A DNA stretch of 64,000 nucleotides from Stutzerimonas degradans (GTDB lineage: Bacteria > Pseudomonadota > Gammaproteobacteria > Pseudomonadales > Pseudomonadaceae). How positions within the stretch are numbered: position 1 is the stretch's first letter; every line of letters starts with the position of its first letter. The DNA lies in contig NZ_JAMOHV010000003.1 of assembly GCF_024448505.1 (NCBI RefSeq), forward strand, positions 310,001 through 374,000, given 5' to 3'. Shown piece after piece: positions 29,490 to 39,422 of this stretch. The translations under genes and the position numbers were made by a program. The notes beneath the pieces are model-generated. The model did not search any database. It had not been told where the DNA came from and saw nothing but the letters and a program-made list of their open reading frames with translations.

Positions 29490-30143
29490 ATGAAAAAGCT
29501 GAACTTGACCGCCGCTGCGGTGGCCGTTGCCCTGCTGGTCGGTTGCACCACCAACCCTTACACCGGTGAGCGCGAAGCCGGCAAGGCGGGTATCTATGGC
29601 GGCATCGGGGCGGTCAGCGGCGCGGTGATCGGTGCGGCGACTTCCAGCAAGAAGGACCGCGCCAAGGGCGCGCTGATCGGCGCGGCAGTCGGTGGCGCGG
29701 CCGGTGGCGGCTACGGCTACTACGTCGACACCCAGGAAGCCAAGCTGCGCCAGACGCTGCAGGGCACCGGCGTACAGGTGCAGCGCGAGGGCGACAACCT
29801 GACCCTGATCATGCCGGGCAACATCACCTTTGCCAGCAGCTCGGCGGACATCTCCAGCAACTTCTATCCGACGCTGAATTCGCTGGTACAGGTGTTCAAG
29901 GAGTTCGACAAGAACGGAGTGGACATCGTCGGTCACACCGACAGCACCGGCTCGCTGCAGCTGAACCAGGACCTGTCCAACCGTCGCGCGCAGAGCGTGG
30001 CGTCCTACCTGATCAGCAACGGCGTGCCGTCCTCGCGCATTTCCGCCTCGGGTGTCGGCCCGAGCCAGCCGATCGCCAGCAACGACACGGCCGCCGGCCG
30101 CGCGCAGAACCGCCGCGTCGAGATCAATCTGCGTCCGCTGTAA
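29490..30143 (+). CDS. OmpA family lipoprotein, YiaD-like
   Basis: A 217-residue outer membrane lipoprotein with signal MKKLNLTAAAVAVALLVGC and lipobox Cys19. A glycine-zipper segment (about 34-75, GIYGGIGAVSGAVIGAATS then ALIGAAVGGAAGGGYGYY) is followed by a peptidoglycan-binding OmpA C-terminal domain (about 95-217, VDIVGHTDSTGSLQLNQDLS and GRAQNRRVEINLRPL). The start at 29490 follows GAAGGAAG. It likely anchors the outer membrane to the cell wall. Confidence 0.93.
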   Translation: MKKLNLTAAAVAVALLVGCTTNPYTGEREAGKAGIYGGIGAVSGAVIGAATSSKKDRAKGALIGAAVGGAAGGGYGYYVDTQEAKLRQTLQGTGVQVQREGDNLTLIMPGNITFASSSADISSNFYPTLNSLVQVFKEFDKNGVDIVGHTDSTGSLQLNQDLSNRRAQSVASYLISNGVPSSRISASGVGPSQPIASNDTAAGRAQNRRVEINLRPL

Positions 30144-30157
30144 CCCCCCGCAATATC

Positions 30158-30182
30158 CGGCGGAGCCGCAATGGCTCCGCCG
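30158..30182. terminator. Hairpin after the OmpA-like gene
   Basis: CGGCGGAGCC and GGCTCCGCCG form ten perfect pairs around a five-base loop just after the stop. There is no T-tract, so it may be a weak terminator or a 3'-end stabiliser. Confidence 0.5.
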
Positions 30183-30297
30183 CTGCCGGAAAGCCGGCGT
30201 CATGAAATCCGCCCCTCCGTTCGTCGCACGGAACCTCTGTCCGCTTCGTGACTCTCAAGCACTTGAAGCACGCCAGTAATGGCGCAGAGGAGGTCGA

Positions 30298-33200
30298 ATG
30301 GATGATCGTCCCGCTCTCCATTCCCGCAAGCCTTGGCTGCCTTTGTTCGTCACGCTGGCGTTGATGGCGGGGCTCGGTGGATGGATCGGCTGGCAATGGC
30401 ATGCTCAGGAAACGCGCAACCGCATCGAGCAGGAACAGCGCTTCACCTTTGCCGTCGATGACATCGAGCACACGCTGCGCGAGCGCATGCGTGCCTATGA
30501 AATGGTCCTGCGCGGTGTCGCCGGGTTGGTCGCGGGCAGCGACAGCGTTTCCCTGGACGATTGGATGCGCGCGGCCGATCAGCTGCAGCTGCAGGATTTC
30601 TACCCGGGCATCCAGGCCGTGGCGCTGGCGCGCTATGCCACCAGTCAGACGATCGAGGCGCAACTGAAGGCGATCCGCAAGTCCGGACGCGAGCGCTTTC
30701 GCATGTATCCGCCCGGCGTGCGCGACGAATACCTGATCGTCGACTACATCCATCCCGTCGACTGGCGCAACCGTCGGGTGTTGGGATTCGACCTGTTCAG
30801 CGAGACGTTCCGCCGCGAGGCCGCTGCAGCGGCGCGAGATAGCGGCAATCCGGTCCTGACCGGGCCGTTGCGGCTCAAGCAGGAAACCGAGCAGAACGTG
30901 CAGACCGGCGTGCTGCTCTACCTGCCGCTGTACCGTACCAACGCGCCGACCACTACCGAGGAGGAGCGGCGCAGCGCCTTTGTCGGTACCTTGCATGGCG
31001 CCTTCCGGTTGACCGACCTGATGGAAGGCATCCTCGGTTCGCGCAGCAGCGCGCTGCAACTGCAGCTACGGGACGCCGCTGCACCCGACGTGCCGCTGCT
31101 CGCCGGGCGCCGGCCGGCCAATGAGGAGGCCGGCTTCCAGCGCACGCGCAACATCTACATGTATGGCCGCAGCTGGCAGCTGAAGGTGGCGAGCACGCCC
31201 GAGTACGAAGCGGTGCTGCGCCACAGCAATCGCACGTTCGATCTGGTGTCGCCGCTGCTCGCGGCTGCGCTGTTCTCGCTGTTGATAGGCGGCTATCTCT
31301 ATCTGCGCGAGCGCGCGTTGCGGGCCAGCCAGCGGTTGAGCGTGCAGGCGCAGGAACGCGAGGCGCGCTTTCGCCAGCTCATCGAGCAACTGCCGGTGGC
31401 CACCCTGCTGTGCAATGCCGCCGGACGGATCGAGCTGGCCAACCAGAGCGCCGCCAGCCTGCTCGGCTCCAACGCCGGGCTGCTGGCCGGCGAGCGGGTC
31501 AGCCGCTACCTGCCGTTCCTGCTGGGCGGCGATTCGCTGGCCCAACGCAGCGGGCTCCATCAGCAGGAAACCCAGGCGCTGCGCGAGGACGCCAACCCGG
31601 TGCCGGTTGCGCTCAGCCTGACCAGTTTCAACCATGACGAGGCGCGCTACTACGTGCTCAACCTGCTCGACCTGCAGGCGCGCAAGCGCGACGAAGAGCG
31701 ATTCCGCAACGTGGTCGAGGCGTCGCCCAATGCCTTCGTGCTGGTCGACAGCGAAGGACGCATTGTCATGGTCAATCGCCAGACCGAGTTGCTGTTCGGC
31801 TATGAGCGCGAGCAGCTGCTCGGCCAGCCGGTCGAATTGCTGTTGCCTGAAGCGGCGCGCGAGGCTCACCGCGGGGTTCGCCAGGCATATGTTGCGCATC
31901 CCGAACCGCGGCGGATGGGCGGCAACCGCGAGTTGTTCGGCCGCCATCGCGACGGCAGCCAGGTGCCGGTGGAGATCGGCCTGTCGCCGCTGCGCAGCGG
32001 CGACGAGCAATTGGTGCAGGCGGTGATCATCGATATCAGCCATCGTAAGGCGGCCGAGCGCCGCCTGCGTGACCAGGCCGACCAGCTGGTGGTCGCCAAT
32101 CGCTACAAATCGGAATTTCTGGCCAACATGTCCCATGAGCTGCGCACGCCGCTCAACAGCATCCTGATCCTCAGCGACCAGCTGCGTCAGAACGGCGCCG
32201 GCAACCTCACCGACAAGCAGGTACGGCATGCCGACATCATCTACCGCGCCGGCCACGATCTGCTGCAGCTGATTAACGACGTGCTCGACCTGGCCAAGAT
32301 CGAGGCCGGGCACCTGCAGCTCAAGCTCGAGCCGCTGAATCTGCGCGACCTGTTGGCCGAGACCGAGGCGGCGCTGGCGCCGATGGCGCAGCAGAAGGGC
32401 CTGAAGCTGACGCTGGAAGTGGCGTCCAACGTTCCCGAGCGGCTGGAAAGCGACCGCCTGCGCCTGCGGCAGATACTGCATAACCTGCTGACCAATGCGC
32501 TGAAGTTCACCGAGCACGGCGAGGTGCAGGTGCTGGTGCGTTGCCTTGCGCAGGGCGGCGCGAGTGGTGGCGATACGTTGCAGATCGAGGTGCGCGACAC
32601 CGGCATCGGTATCGCCCGGGACCAGCATGAGCGGATCTTCCAGGCCTTCCAGCAGATCGATGGCTCGATCAGCCGGCACTACGGGGGTACCGGCCTGGGG
32701 CTGGCGATCACCCAGCAGCTGGTGACCGTACTGGGTGGCCGGATCGAGCTGCAGAGCGAGCCGGGACAGGGTTCGCGCTTCACCGTCGAGCTGCCGCTGC
32801 CGGAGCGTCGCCTGGCGCTGCCGAGCACCGAGCGGCCACGCGGCGACGAGCCGAGCCTGCTGATTGTCGAGGGCGATGGCGTGTTTGCCGCGCTGCTCGA
32901 TGAAGTCGGCCAGAGCCACGGCTTCGTCAGCACGCGCTGCGCCACCGGCAACGAAGGACTGGCGATGCTGCGCGAACGGCGTTTCGCAGCGGTGATACTC
33001 GACATCCTGCTGCCGGATATCAGCGGCTGGCAGGTCTATCGCGAGCTGCGCGCCGACGAGCGTTTGCAGGGATTGCCGGTCGCGATCATTTCCAGCGTGC
33101 CGCAACCGGGCGACTGGCACGACGATGACGCGCGCTACCTGACCAAGCCGGTCGACCGGGTGACGCTCGAACAACTGTTCATCGAGCTGCGCCGCCAGGG

Positions 33201-34005
33201 CCACAACCCGCTGCGCCTGCTGCTGGTCGAAGGCGATCCGCAGCGGCGACGGGAGATTCGCGACTGTTTCGAGACGCTGGGCTACAGCGTGACGGCCACC
33301 GGGCACAGTGAGTCGGCGCGCCTGGCGTTCGCCCAGCAGGCGTTCAGTGCGCTGGCTATCGATTTCGATCTGGCCGATGGCAACGGCCTGGAGCTGCTCG
33401 AGGCGCTCGAGCGCCTGCGGCCGCTGCAGGGCATGCTGGTGCTGGTGAGCAGCCAGGCACCGCTGGACGACGAGCAGCTACAGCGTCTGCGGCGCTATTC
33501 GGCGGTGCTGCTGGCGAAATCCGACAGCCCCGAGCGCATCGGCGAGTTGGTGCGCCAGGCCTCGGCGACGGAGAGGTCCGAGACGATGCACCAGACTCCG
33601 CGCCCGGAACTGGGTCGTCAGGTGCTGCTGGTCGGCGACGACGTGCGGCTGATCTATTCGCTCAGTGCCGATCTCGATCAGCTGGGCCTGCAGGTTGAGC
33701 CGGTGACCAGTGCCGAGTCGGCGCTGGCACGGTTTGCCGAGGGTGCCTTCGATCTGGTGCTGCTGGACATGAGCCGAGCGGACGCAGAAGGTGTGATGTT
33801 GCCCGCCGCGCTCAAGGGCGAACACGGCTGCCAGGTGCCGATCATCGCCCTGGTCGAGGATGCCGGCGAGGAGCAGCGCCAGCGCTGTCTGGCGCTCGGC
33901 GCCGATGATGTGCTGGCCAAACCCGTGGAGCGCGCCGCGTTGGCGACGCTGTTGCAGCACTGGCTGGGCCTGCAGGCGGAGCAGGGCAAGGCTGAAGAGG
34001 AGTAG
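30298..34005 (+). CDS. CHASE-PAS hybrid histidine kinase with three receiver domains
   Basis: A 1235-residue membrane sensor kinase. Order: membrane segment (about 9-30), periplasmic CHASE domain (about 50-290), second segment (about 308-332), two PAS domains (about 355-465 and 470-585), HisKA with phospho-His613 (FLANMSHELRTPLNSI), and HATPase (LHNLLTNALKFTEHG, DTGIGIARDQH, GGTGLGLAI). Three REC domains follow, with Asp902 (LDILLPD), a degenerate second one near Asp1022/1024 (IDFDLADGNG), and Asp1157. No Hpt domain is seen. The ligand is unknown. GAGGAGGT precedes the ATG; the next gene is a REC-PAS-GGDEF-EAL protein. Confidence 0.92.
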   Translation: MDDRPALHSRKPWLPLFVTLALMAGLGGWIGWQWHAQETRNRIEQEQRFTFAVDDIEHTLRERMRAYEMVLRGVAGLVAGSDSVSLDDWMRAADQLQLQDFYPGIQAVALARYATSQTIEAQLKAIRKSGRERFRMYPPGVRDEYLIVDYIHPVDWRNRRVLGFDLFSETFRREAAAAARDSGNPVLTGPLRLKQETEQNVQTGVLLYLPLYRTNAPTTTEEERRSAFVGTLHGAFRLTDLMEGILGSRSSALQLQLRDAAAPDVPLLAGRRPANEEAGFQRTRNIYMYGRSWQLKVASTPEYEAVLRHSNRTFDLVSPLLAAALFSLLIGGYLYLRERALRASQRLSVQAQEREARFRQLIEQLPVATLLCNAAGRIELANQSAASLLGSNAGLLAGERVSRYLPFLLGGDSLAQRSGLHQQETQALREDANPVPVALSLTSFNHDEARYYVLNLLDLQARKRDEERFRNVVEASPNAFVLVDSEGRIVMVNRQTELLFGYEREQLLGQPVELLLPEAAREAHRGVRQAYVAHPEPRRMGGNRELFGRHRDGSQVPVEIGLSPLRSGDEQLVQAVIIDISHRKAAERRLRDQADQLVVANRYKSEFLANMSHELRTPLNSILILSDQLRQNGAGNLTDKQVRHADIIYRAGHDLLQLINDVLDLAKIEAGHLQLKLEPLNLRDLLAETEAALAPMAQQKGLKLTLEVASNVPERLESDRLRLRQILHNLLTNALKFTEHGEVQVLVRCLAQGGASGGDTLQIEVRDTGIGIARDQHERIFQAFQQIDGSISRHYGGTGLGLAITQQLVTVLGGRIELQSEPGQGSRFTVELPLPERRLALPSTERPRGDEPSLLIVEGDGVFAALLDEVGQSHGFVSTRCATGNEGLAMLRERRFAAVILDILLPDISGWQVYRELRADERLQGLPVAIISSVPQPGDWHDDDARYLTKPVDRVTLEQLFIELRRQGHNPLRLLLVEGDPQRRREIRDCFETLGYSVTATGHSESARLAFAQQAFSALAIDFDLADGNGLELLEALERLRPLQGMLVLVSSQAPLDDEQLQRLRRYSAVLLAKSDSPERIGELVRQASATERSETMHQTPRPELGRQVLLVGDDVRLIYSLSADLDQLGLQVEPVTSAESALARFAEGAFDLVLLDMSRADAEGVMLPAALKGEHGCQVPIIALVEDAGEEQRQRCLALGADDVLAKPVERAALATLLQHWLGLQAEQGKAEEE

Positions 34006-34109
34006 GGGAGCGGTGGGAGTAGACGCTGGATTGGCCGCAAACAGGTACGGCGCCGTGACGCGCGAGGGTGCCCGCGTGCACGTGCGCACAGCGATGCGGG
34101 GGGGCTTCT

Positions 34110-36233
34110 ATGGGCCGAGCGCAGCTTAGAACGCAGCCGCGCAGCCGCACGCTGCTGGTGGTGGATGATCGCGAGGCCAATCTGGTCGCGATGGAGGCCC
34201 TGCTCGGCGACGGCGACTGGCAGGTGCACAGCGTCAATTCCGGCGAGGCGGCGCTCAAGGCGCTGCTCGAACTGGACGTCGAGCTGGTACTGCTGGACGT
34301 GCAAATGCCCGGCATGGATGGCTTCGAGGTCGCCCGGCTGATGCGCGGCAGCCCGCATACGCGCTACACGCCGATCATTTTCGTTTCGGCCATCGCGCAC
34401 ACCCGCGAGTCGGTGTTGCGCGGCTACGCCAGCGGCGCGGTGGATTTCATTCTCAAACCGTTCGATCCACAGGTGCTCAAGCACAAGATCAATACGCTGC
34501 TGGCACACGAACACAACCGTCGCGACCTGCAGTTGCTTTCCCAGCAGCTCGACAGTGCCCGGGCCTTCAACGCCTCGGTGCTGAGCAACGCCGCCGAGGG
34601 CATCCTGGTGGTGGGTGAGGACGGCTATGTCACGTTCGCCAATCCGGCCATCGCCGAGATGCTGCACGCCCGCGTGGAGGACCTGCAGGGCACCGCGCTG
34701 CTGGCGCATCTGGCGGTGCCGGAGGTGGGCGTGCCGTGGCGCGAGTCAGAGTTCTACGAGCACTGGCGCAACGGCGCGACCTACCGTCTGCACGAGGCGC
34801 AGCTCTACAAGAGCGACGGCTCGACGCTGCCGGTGGCGCTGTCCAGCTCGCCGTTGCCACGCCAGCAACGCTCGATGGTGGTCATTGCGCTGGATATGTC
34901 GGTGGTGCGCAACCTGCACGTGCAGCTGGAGACCCAGGCGGTGACCGACTCGCTGACCGGGCTGCTCAATCGCCGCGGTTTCCACCAGGCGCTGGAGTCG
35001 GCGCTGGCGCGGGTCGACCGCAACGGCAAGCGCATGGCGATCCTGTACATCGACCTGGACGGCTTCAAGCGCATCAACGATTCACTCGGTCACGACGCCG
35101 GCGACGAGATCCTCTGCAAGGTGGCGCGGCTGTTGGAAACCTGCATGCGGCCCTACGACATCATCGCGCGCATGGGCGGCGACGAATTCACCGCGCTGCT
35201 GGACTCGCTCGATCATCCGGAAGATGCGGCGCGCGTGGCGGAGAAGCTCATCGAGCTGATCTCGGTGCGTCACCGTGTCGAAGGCACCGAGGTCACCCTG
35301 GGCGCGAGCATCGGCATCGCGCATTTTCCCGACAGCGGGCAGAGCGTCGACGAGCTGCTGCGCTCGGCGGACATGGCCATGTACGAGGCCAAGCGTGCCG
35401 GGCGCCGACAGTATCGCTTCTTCTCCGACGAGATGAACGGCCGTGCCCACACCCGCCTGATGATGGAGGAGAACCTGCGCAGCGCCATCGAACGCAACGA
35501 TTTTGAGCTGGCCTACCAGCCGCAGATCATGCTCGAGAGCGGCCGGCTGCGTGGTTTCGAGGCATTGCTGCGCTGGCCCAACGGGCAGAGCGGGCAGGTC
35601 GAGCCGGGGGTGTTCATTCCGCTGCTGGAGGAGACGCGGCTGATCGAGCGAGTCGGCGACTGGGTGCTGCGCGAGGCCCTGAATCAGCATCGCCTGTGGC
35701 CGCAGGCGCTCGACGAAGGGCTGATTCTCAGCGTCAACGTCAGCCCGGTGCAGTTTGCCCGCGCCGGCCTGCTGGACAGCCTCCAGCGCCTGCTCGATGA
35801 GTACCAGCTGCTGCCGGCGCAGCTCGAGCTGGAGGTCACCGAAGGCACGTTGATGCAGGATCTGGAGCAGAGCTGCGACAAGCTGCGGCGCCTGCGCAAG
35901 CTGGGGGTGCGCGTGGCGATCGACGATTTCGGCACCGGCTATTCGTCACTGGCCTACCTGCGCCACTTCGAGCTGGACACGCTGAAGATCGATCGCCTGT
36001 TCATCACCAACATGCTTGACTCTCCACGCGATGCGGCGGTGGTCAATGCCATCATCGACCTGGGACGCAACCTGGGGCTGGAGGTGATTGCTGAAGGCGT
36101 CGAGAGCCTGGCGCAGCGCGAGTGGCTGCTCGCCAATGGCTGCGATGTGATGCAGGGTTTCCTGGTCTCGCCGGCGGTCGCCCCGGCACAGGCAACCGCC
36201 TTTCCGGCGCGGGTGAGCTGGGAGTCGTGCTGA
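34110..36233 (+). CDS. REC-PAS-GGDEF-EAL cyclic di-GMP signalling protein
   Basis: A 707-residue cytoplasmic response regulator. REC (about 14-130) has phospho-acceptor Asp63 (VLLDVQMPGMDGFE). A PAS domain spans about 150-270. The GGDEF domain has the intact motif at 356-360, preceded at the right distance by an inhibitory-site RxxD (RPYD). The EAL domain has Glu484 (FEALLRW), NVSPVQFA, DDFGTGYSSLAYL and AEGVES. Both enzyme motifs look intact, so it may make and degrade cyclic di-GMP. It lies about 100 bases after the hybrid kinase, its likely partner. The start at 34110 follows a G-run. Confidence 0.93.
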   Translation: MGRAQLRTQPRSRTLLVVDDREANLVAMEALLGDGDWQVHSVNSGEAALKALLELDVELVLLDVQMPGMDGFEVARLMRGSPHTRYTPIIFVSAIAHTRESVLRGYASGAVDFILKPFDPQVLKHKINTLLAHEHNRRDLQLLSQQLDSARAFNASVLSNAAEGILVVGEDGYVTFANPAIAEMLHARVEDLQGTALLAHLAVPEVGVPWRESEFYEHWRNGATYRLHEAQLYKSDGSTLPVALSSSPLPRQQRSMVVIALDMSVVRNLHVQLETQAVTDSLTGLLNRRGFHQALESALARVDRNGKRMAILYIDLDGFKRINDSLGHDAGDEILCKVARLLETCMRPYDIIARMGGDEFTALLDSLDHPEDAARVAEKLIELISVRHRVEGTEVTLGASIGIAHFPDSGQSVDELLRSADMAMYEAKRAGRRQYRFFSDEMNGRAHTRLMMEENLRSAIERNDFELAYQPQIMLESGRLRGFEALLRWPNGQSGQVEPGVFIPLLEETRLIERVGDWVLREALNQHRLWPQALDEGLILSVNVSPVQFARAGLLDSLQRLLDEYQLLPAQLELEVTEGTLMQDLEQSCDKLRRLRKLGVRVAIDDFGTGYSSLAYLRHFELDTLKIDRLFITNMLDSPRDAAVVNAIIDLGRNLGLEVIAEGVESLAQREWLLANGCDVMQGFLVSPAVAPAQATAFPARVSWESC

Positions 36234-36240
36234 GACCGCC

Positions 36241-37146
36241 TCAGCGCGGCGGGAATTGCGCGTGCAGGCTGGCCAGCTGGGCATCCTTGGCGGTCCACAA
36301 CTGGTTGACCCACTGCTGGAACGCCAGCCGATACGCCTCGTCCTGATCGTAATTGCGGCCGAGAAACTCGCCCGGAATCTCCCGTCGTTCGATGCGCAGC
36401 ACCACCTGGCGGATGCGTCCGGCGAGCAGGTCCCAGAAGCTGGGGCGACCGTCGGGATAGTGGATGGTGATGTCGATCAGTGCGCTCAGCTGTTCGCCCA
36501 TCGCGTCGACCACGAAGGCGATGCCGCCAGCGCGCGGCTTGAGCAGGTGGCGGAACGGCGAGTCCTGCTGGTCGTGCTTGGCGGGTGTGAAACGCGTGCC
36601 TTCGAGGAAGTTGAACACCGACACCGGATTGGTGCGGTAGCGCTCGCAGGCGCGGCGGGTGGTGGCGAGGTCCTCGCCGCGTTTTTCCGGGTGCTTGGCC
36701 AGGTATTCCTTGCTGAAGCGCTTCATGAAGGGGAACTCCAGCGCCCACCAGCACAGACCGATGACCGGCACCCAGATCAATTCCTGCTTGAGGAAGAACT
36801 TGAGGATCGGCATGCGGCGGCTGAGCTGGTACTGCAGCACCAGAATGTCGGCCCAGCTCTGATGGTTGCTGGTGACCAGATACGAATGGTGCATGTCGAC
36901 CAGCTCGCGGCCTTGGACATTCCAGTCGATGGTCCGCGCCAGGTTCATCCAGAAGCTGTTCACCGACATCCAGGATTCGGCGATCCAGTGCATGCCGTAG
37001 CGCAGCGTGCGCTGGATCGGCGCGAAGGGCAGCACCAGCTTGAGCAGGGCGAGGGCGAACAGTGGCCAGCACCAGAACAGGGTATTGAGCGCGAGGATAA
37101 GCGCGGAAAGTACGCCGCGCAGCGGCGCGGGAAGGAAGCTAAGCAT
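36241..37146 (-). CDS. YihG-like membrane acyltransferase
   Basis: A 301-residue member of the PlsC-like family. The N terminus has hydrophobic segments (about 10-45). The catalytic HX4D lies in SNHQSWADILVLQYQ near residue 92, and block III is FNLEGTR-like (VFNFLEGTRFTPAKH). Annotation usually reads acyltransferase or 1-acyl-sn-glycerol-3-phosphate acyltransferase (YihG in E. coli). The start at 37146 (MLSFLPAPLRG) was taken over a TTG at 37182; neither has a strong ribosome site. The stop is eight bases from the stop of the convergent GGDEF-EAL gene. Confidence 0.85.
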   Translation of the reverse strand: MLSFLPAPLRGVLSALILALNTLFWCWPLFALALLKLVLPFAPIQRTLRYGMHWIAESWMSVNSFWMNLARTIDWNVQGRELVDMHHSYLVTSNHQSWADILVLQYQLSRRMPILKFFLKQELIWVPVIGLCWWALEFPFMKRFSKEYLAKHPEKRGEDLATTRRACERYRTNPVSVFNFLEGTRFTPAKHDQQDSPFRHLLKPRAGGIAFVVDAMGEQLSALIDITIHYPDGRPSFWDLLAGRIRQVVLRIERREIPGEFLGRNYDQDEAYRLAFQQWVNQLWTAKDAQLASLHAQFPPR

Positions 37147-37226
37147 GGCTGGCTCGTCGATACGGCTGAGTCGAGTCGCCAAGAGTAGCGATTATGCAGG
37201 CATCTGTAACTATCTGAAGTGACAGT

Positions 37227-37263
37227 AAAAAGCCCGCCCGCGCGAGGCGCGGGCGGGCTTTTT
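37227..37263 (-). terminator. Intrinsic terminator after pta
   Basis: AAAAAGCCCGCCCGCG and CGCGGGCGGGCTTTTT pair around a short loop (GAGG). It lies 13 bases beyond the pta stop and has A/T runs on both sides, so it acts on the minus strand for pta and also insulates the acyltransferase gene. Confidence 0.93.
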
Positions 37264-37275
37264 GGGGCGCGGACG

Positions 37276-39372
37276 TCAGGCTTTCCGGTTGGCCGCCTGC
37301 AGTGCGGTGAGGGCGATGGTGAAGACGATGTCCTCGACCAGCGCGCCGCGCGACAGGTCGTTCACCGGCTTGGCCAGGCCCTGCAGCATCGGGCCGACGC
37401 TGAGGCAGTTGGCGTTGCGCTGCACAGCCTTGTAGGTGGTGTTGCCGGTGTTCAGGTCGGGGAAGATGAACACGGTGGCCTGACCGGCGACCTTGCTGTC
37501 CGGCGCCTTCTGCTTGCCGACGCTGAGTACCGAGGCGGCGTCGTACTGCAGCGGGCCGTCGATCGGCAGCTGCGGTGCGCGCTGTTGGGCGATGCGGGTG
37601 GCTTCGGCGACCTTCTCCACCTCGGCACCACTGCCGGAGCTGCCGGTGGAGTAGCTGATCATCGCCACGCGCTGCGGCACGCCGAGGGCGGCGGCCGATT
37701 CGGCACTTTGCAGGGCGATCTCGGCCAGTTCGGTGGCGCTCGGATTCGGGTTCACCGCGCAGTCGCCATAGACCAGCACCTGATCCGGCAGCAGCATGAA
37801 GAATACCGAGGACACCAGGCTGTAGCCCGGCGCGGTCTTGATCAGCTGCAGGGCCGGGCGGATGGTGTTGGCTGTGGTGTGCACGGCGCCGGAAACCAGG
37901 CCGTCCACCTCATCCAGCGCCAGCATCATGGTGCCGAGTACGACGGTGTCCTTGAGCTGCTCGCGCGCATCTTCGGGCGTCAGGCCCTTGGCCTTGCGCA
38001 TTTCGCACATCGGCTCGACGTAGCGGTTGGCGATCAGATCCGGATCGAGGATTTCCAGGCTGGCAGGCAGGTTGATGCCCTGCTCGCGGGCGACCTGCTC
38101 GACTTCGGCCGGCTTGGCCAGCAGCACACAGCGGGCGATGCCGCGCTCCTGACAGATGGCCGCGGCGCGAATGGTGCGCGGCTCGTTGCCTTCCGGCAGG
38201 ACGATGCGCTTGTTCGCGTCTTGCGCACGCTTGACCAGTTGATAGCGAAACGCAGCCGGCGACAGACGCGGCTCGGCACGCGGGACGCTGCAGCGGGTGT
38301 GCAGGAATTCGGGGTGCAGGTGCTTGGCGATGTAATCGGTGACCAGGCTGGCGCGCTCGATGTCGTCCGACGGGGTTTCCTTGTTCAGGCCGAACAGGTT
38401 GTTGGCCGTGTCATAGGAGTTGGTGCTCACCATCATCACCGGCAGGCCACCGGCCAGTGCGGTCTTGCACAGTTCGAGAATGCGCGGGTCCGGCGTGAAG
38501 TCGCCGGTCAGCAGCAGGCCGGCGAGCTTCTCGCCGTTGAGCGAGGCCAGGCTGGCGGCGAGGATGATGTCGTCACGATCGCCCGGCGTCACCACCAGTA
38601 CGCCGGAGCGCAGCAGCTGCACGGTGTTCGGCACGGCGCGGGCGCACAGCACGATCTTGCCGACGCGGCGCTGATCGGCTTCGCCGGCGTTGAGCACCTG
38701 CGCACCGAGCAGTTCGACGATGTCACGGGTACGCAGCGCGTTGAGTTCTTCGGCGAAGGGAATAGCGCCGAGCAGCTGGAAGTCGGAGCTGCCGAGCAGC
38801 GGCAGATGTTCCTTGAGGCGCTCGACGAAGGCCGGCACGCCGTCCTCGCTCTTGACCTTGTTGAGGATCACGCCGAGCACCTTCGGGTCCTTGGCGCCGC
38901 CGAATTGCTGCGCCTGGATCTCGATGCGCTCGGCCATGCGCTTGATGCTGTCCTTGCCTTGGGCGGCGATCAGGATGATTTCGGCGTCCAGGCTCTTGGC
39001 CAGCTGGGTATTGATGCGCGAGGTGTAGTCGGAGCTGGTGGTCGGCACCATGCCTTCGACGATGACCACGTCCTTGCCGGCAGCGGCGTGCTGGAAGCGG
39101 CTGACCACTTCCTCGAGCATCAGGTCCAGCTCGCCGTCGGCCAGCTGTCGCTCGACCTGTTCCAGCGCCAGCGGTTCGGGCGAGGGCAGGTTGAGGGTTT
39201 TTTCGACGAGGATGCAGGAGCGCTCACGGCCCTGGTCGACCGGGAAGGGTTGTGCGATCGGCTTGAAGAAACCGACCTTCAGGCCGGCGCTTTCGAGCGC
39301 GCGAATCAGGCCGAGGCTGACGGAGTTCAGACCGCCGCCGAAACCGGTTGGGGCTAGAAACAGAGTGTGCAT
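37276..39372 (-). CDS. pta: Phosphate acetyltransferase Pta
   Basis: A 698-residue long-form Pta that interconverts acetyl-CoA and acetyl phosphate. The N-terminal part (about 1-350) is the P-loop-like/DRTGG regulatory region (LAPTGFGGGLNSVSLGLIRA, VIVEGMVPT). The C-terminal part (about 370-695) is the catalytic PTA domain with RIVLPEGNEPRTIRAA, GAVHTTANTIRPALQL and FPDLNTGNTTYKAVQR. GAAGGAGAACCC precedes the ATG. With ackA upstream it forms the acetate overflow and utilisation pathway. Confidence 0.96.
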   Translation of the reverse strand: MHTLFLAPTGFGGGLNSVSLGLIRALESAGLKVGFFKPIAQPFPVDQGRERSCILVEKTLNLPSPEPLALEQVERQLADGELDLMLEEVVSRFQHAAAGKDVVIVEGMVPTTSSDYTSRINTQLAKSLDAEIILIAAQGKDSIKRMAERIEIQAQQFGGAKDPKVLGVILNKVKSEDGVPAFVERLKEHLPLLGSSDFQLLGAIPFAEELNALRTRDIVELLGAQVLNAGEADQRRVGKIVLCARAVPNTVQLLRSGVLVVTPGDRDDIILAASLASLNGEKLAGLLLTGDFTPDPRILELCKTALAGGLPVMMVSTNSYDTANNLFGLNKETPSDDIERASLVTDYIAKHLHPEFLHTRCSVPRAEPRLSPAAFRYQLVKRAQDANKRIVLPEGNEPRTIRAAAICQERGIARCVLLAKPAEVEQVAREQGINLPASLEILDPDLIANRYVEPMCEMRKAKGLTPEDAREQLKDTVVLGTMMLALDEVDGLVSGAVHTTANTIRPALQLIKTAPGYSLVSSVFFMLLPDQVLVYGDCAVNPNPSATELAEIALQSAESAAALGVPQRVAMISYSTGSSGSGAEVEKVAEATRIAQQRAPQLPIDGPLQYDAASVLSVGKQKAPDSKVAGQATVFIFPDLNTGNTTYKAVQRNANCLSVGPMLQGLAKPVNDLSRGALVEDIVFTIALTALQAANRKA

Positions 39373-39422
39373 GGGTTCTCCTTCAGGGGAGCGGGGAGCT
39401 CTGGCTGCAGAATGCGGGGCCG

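Noticed and set aside
31066..33306. Long minus-strand open frame antisense to the hybrid kinase
   Set aside because: Leu/Gln/Arg-rich antisense sequence with no domain; the kinase motifs on the plus strand are intact.
37219..39357. Long plus-strand open frame antisense to pta
   Set aside because: Composition is that of an antisense frame in GC-rich DNA; pta on the other strand is unmistakable.
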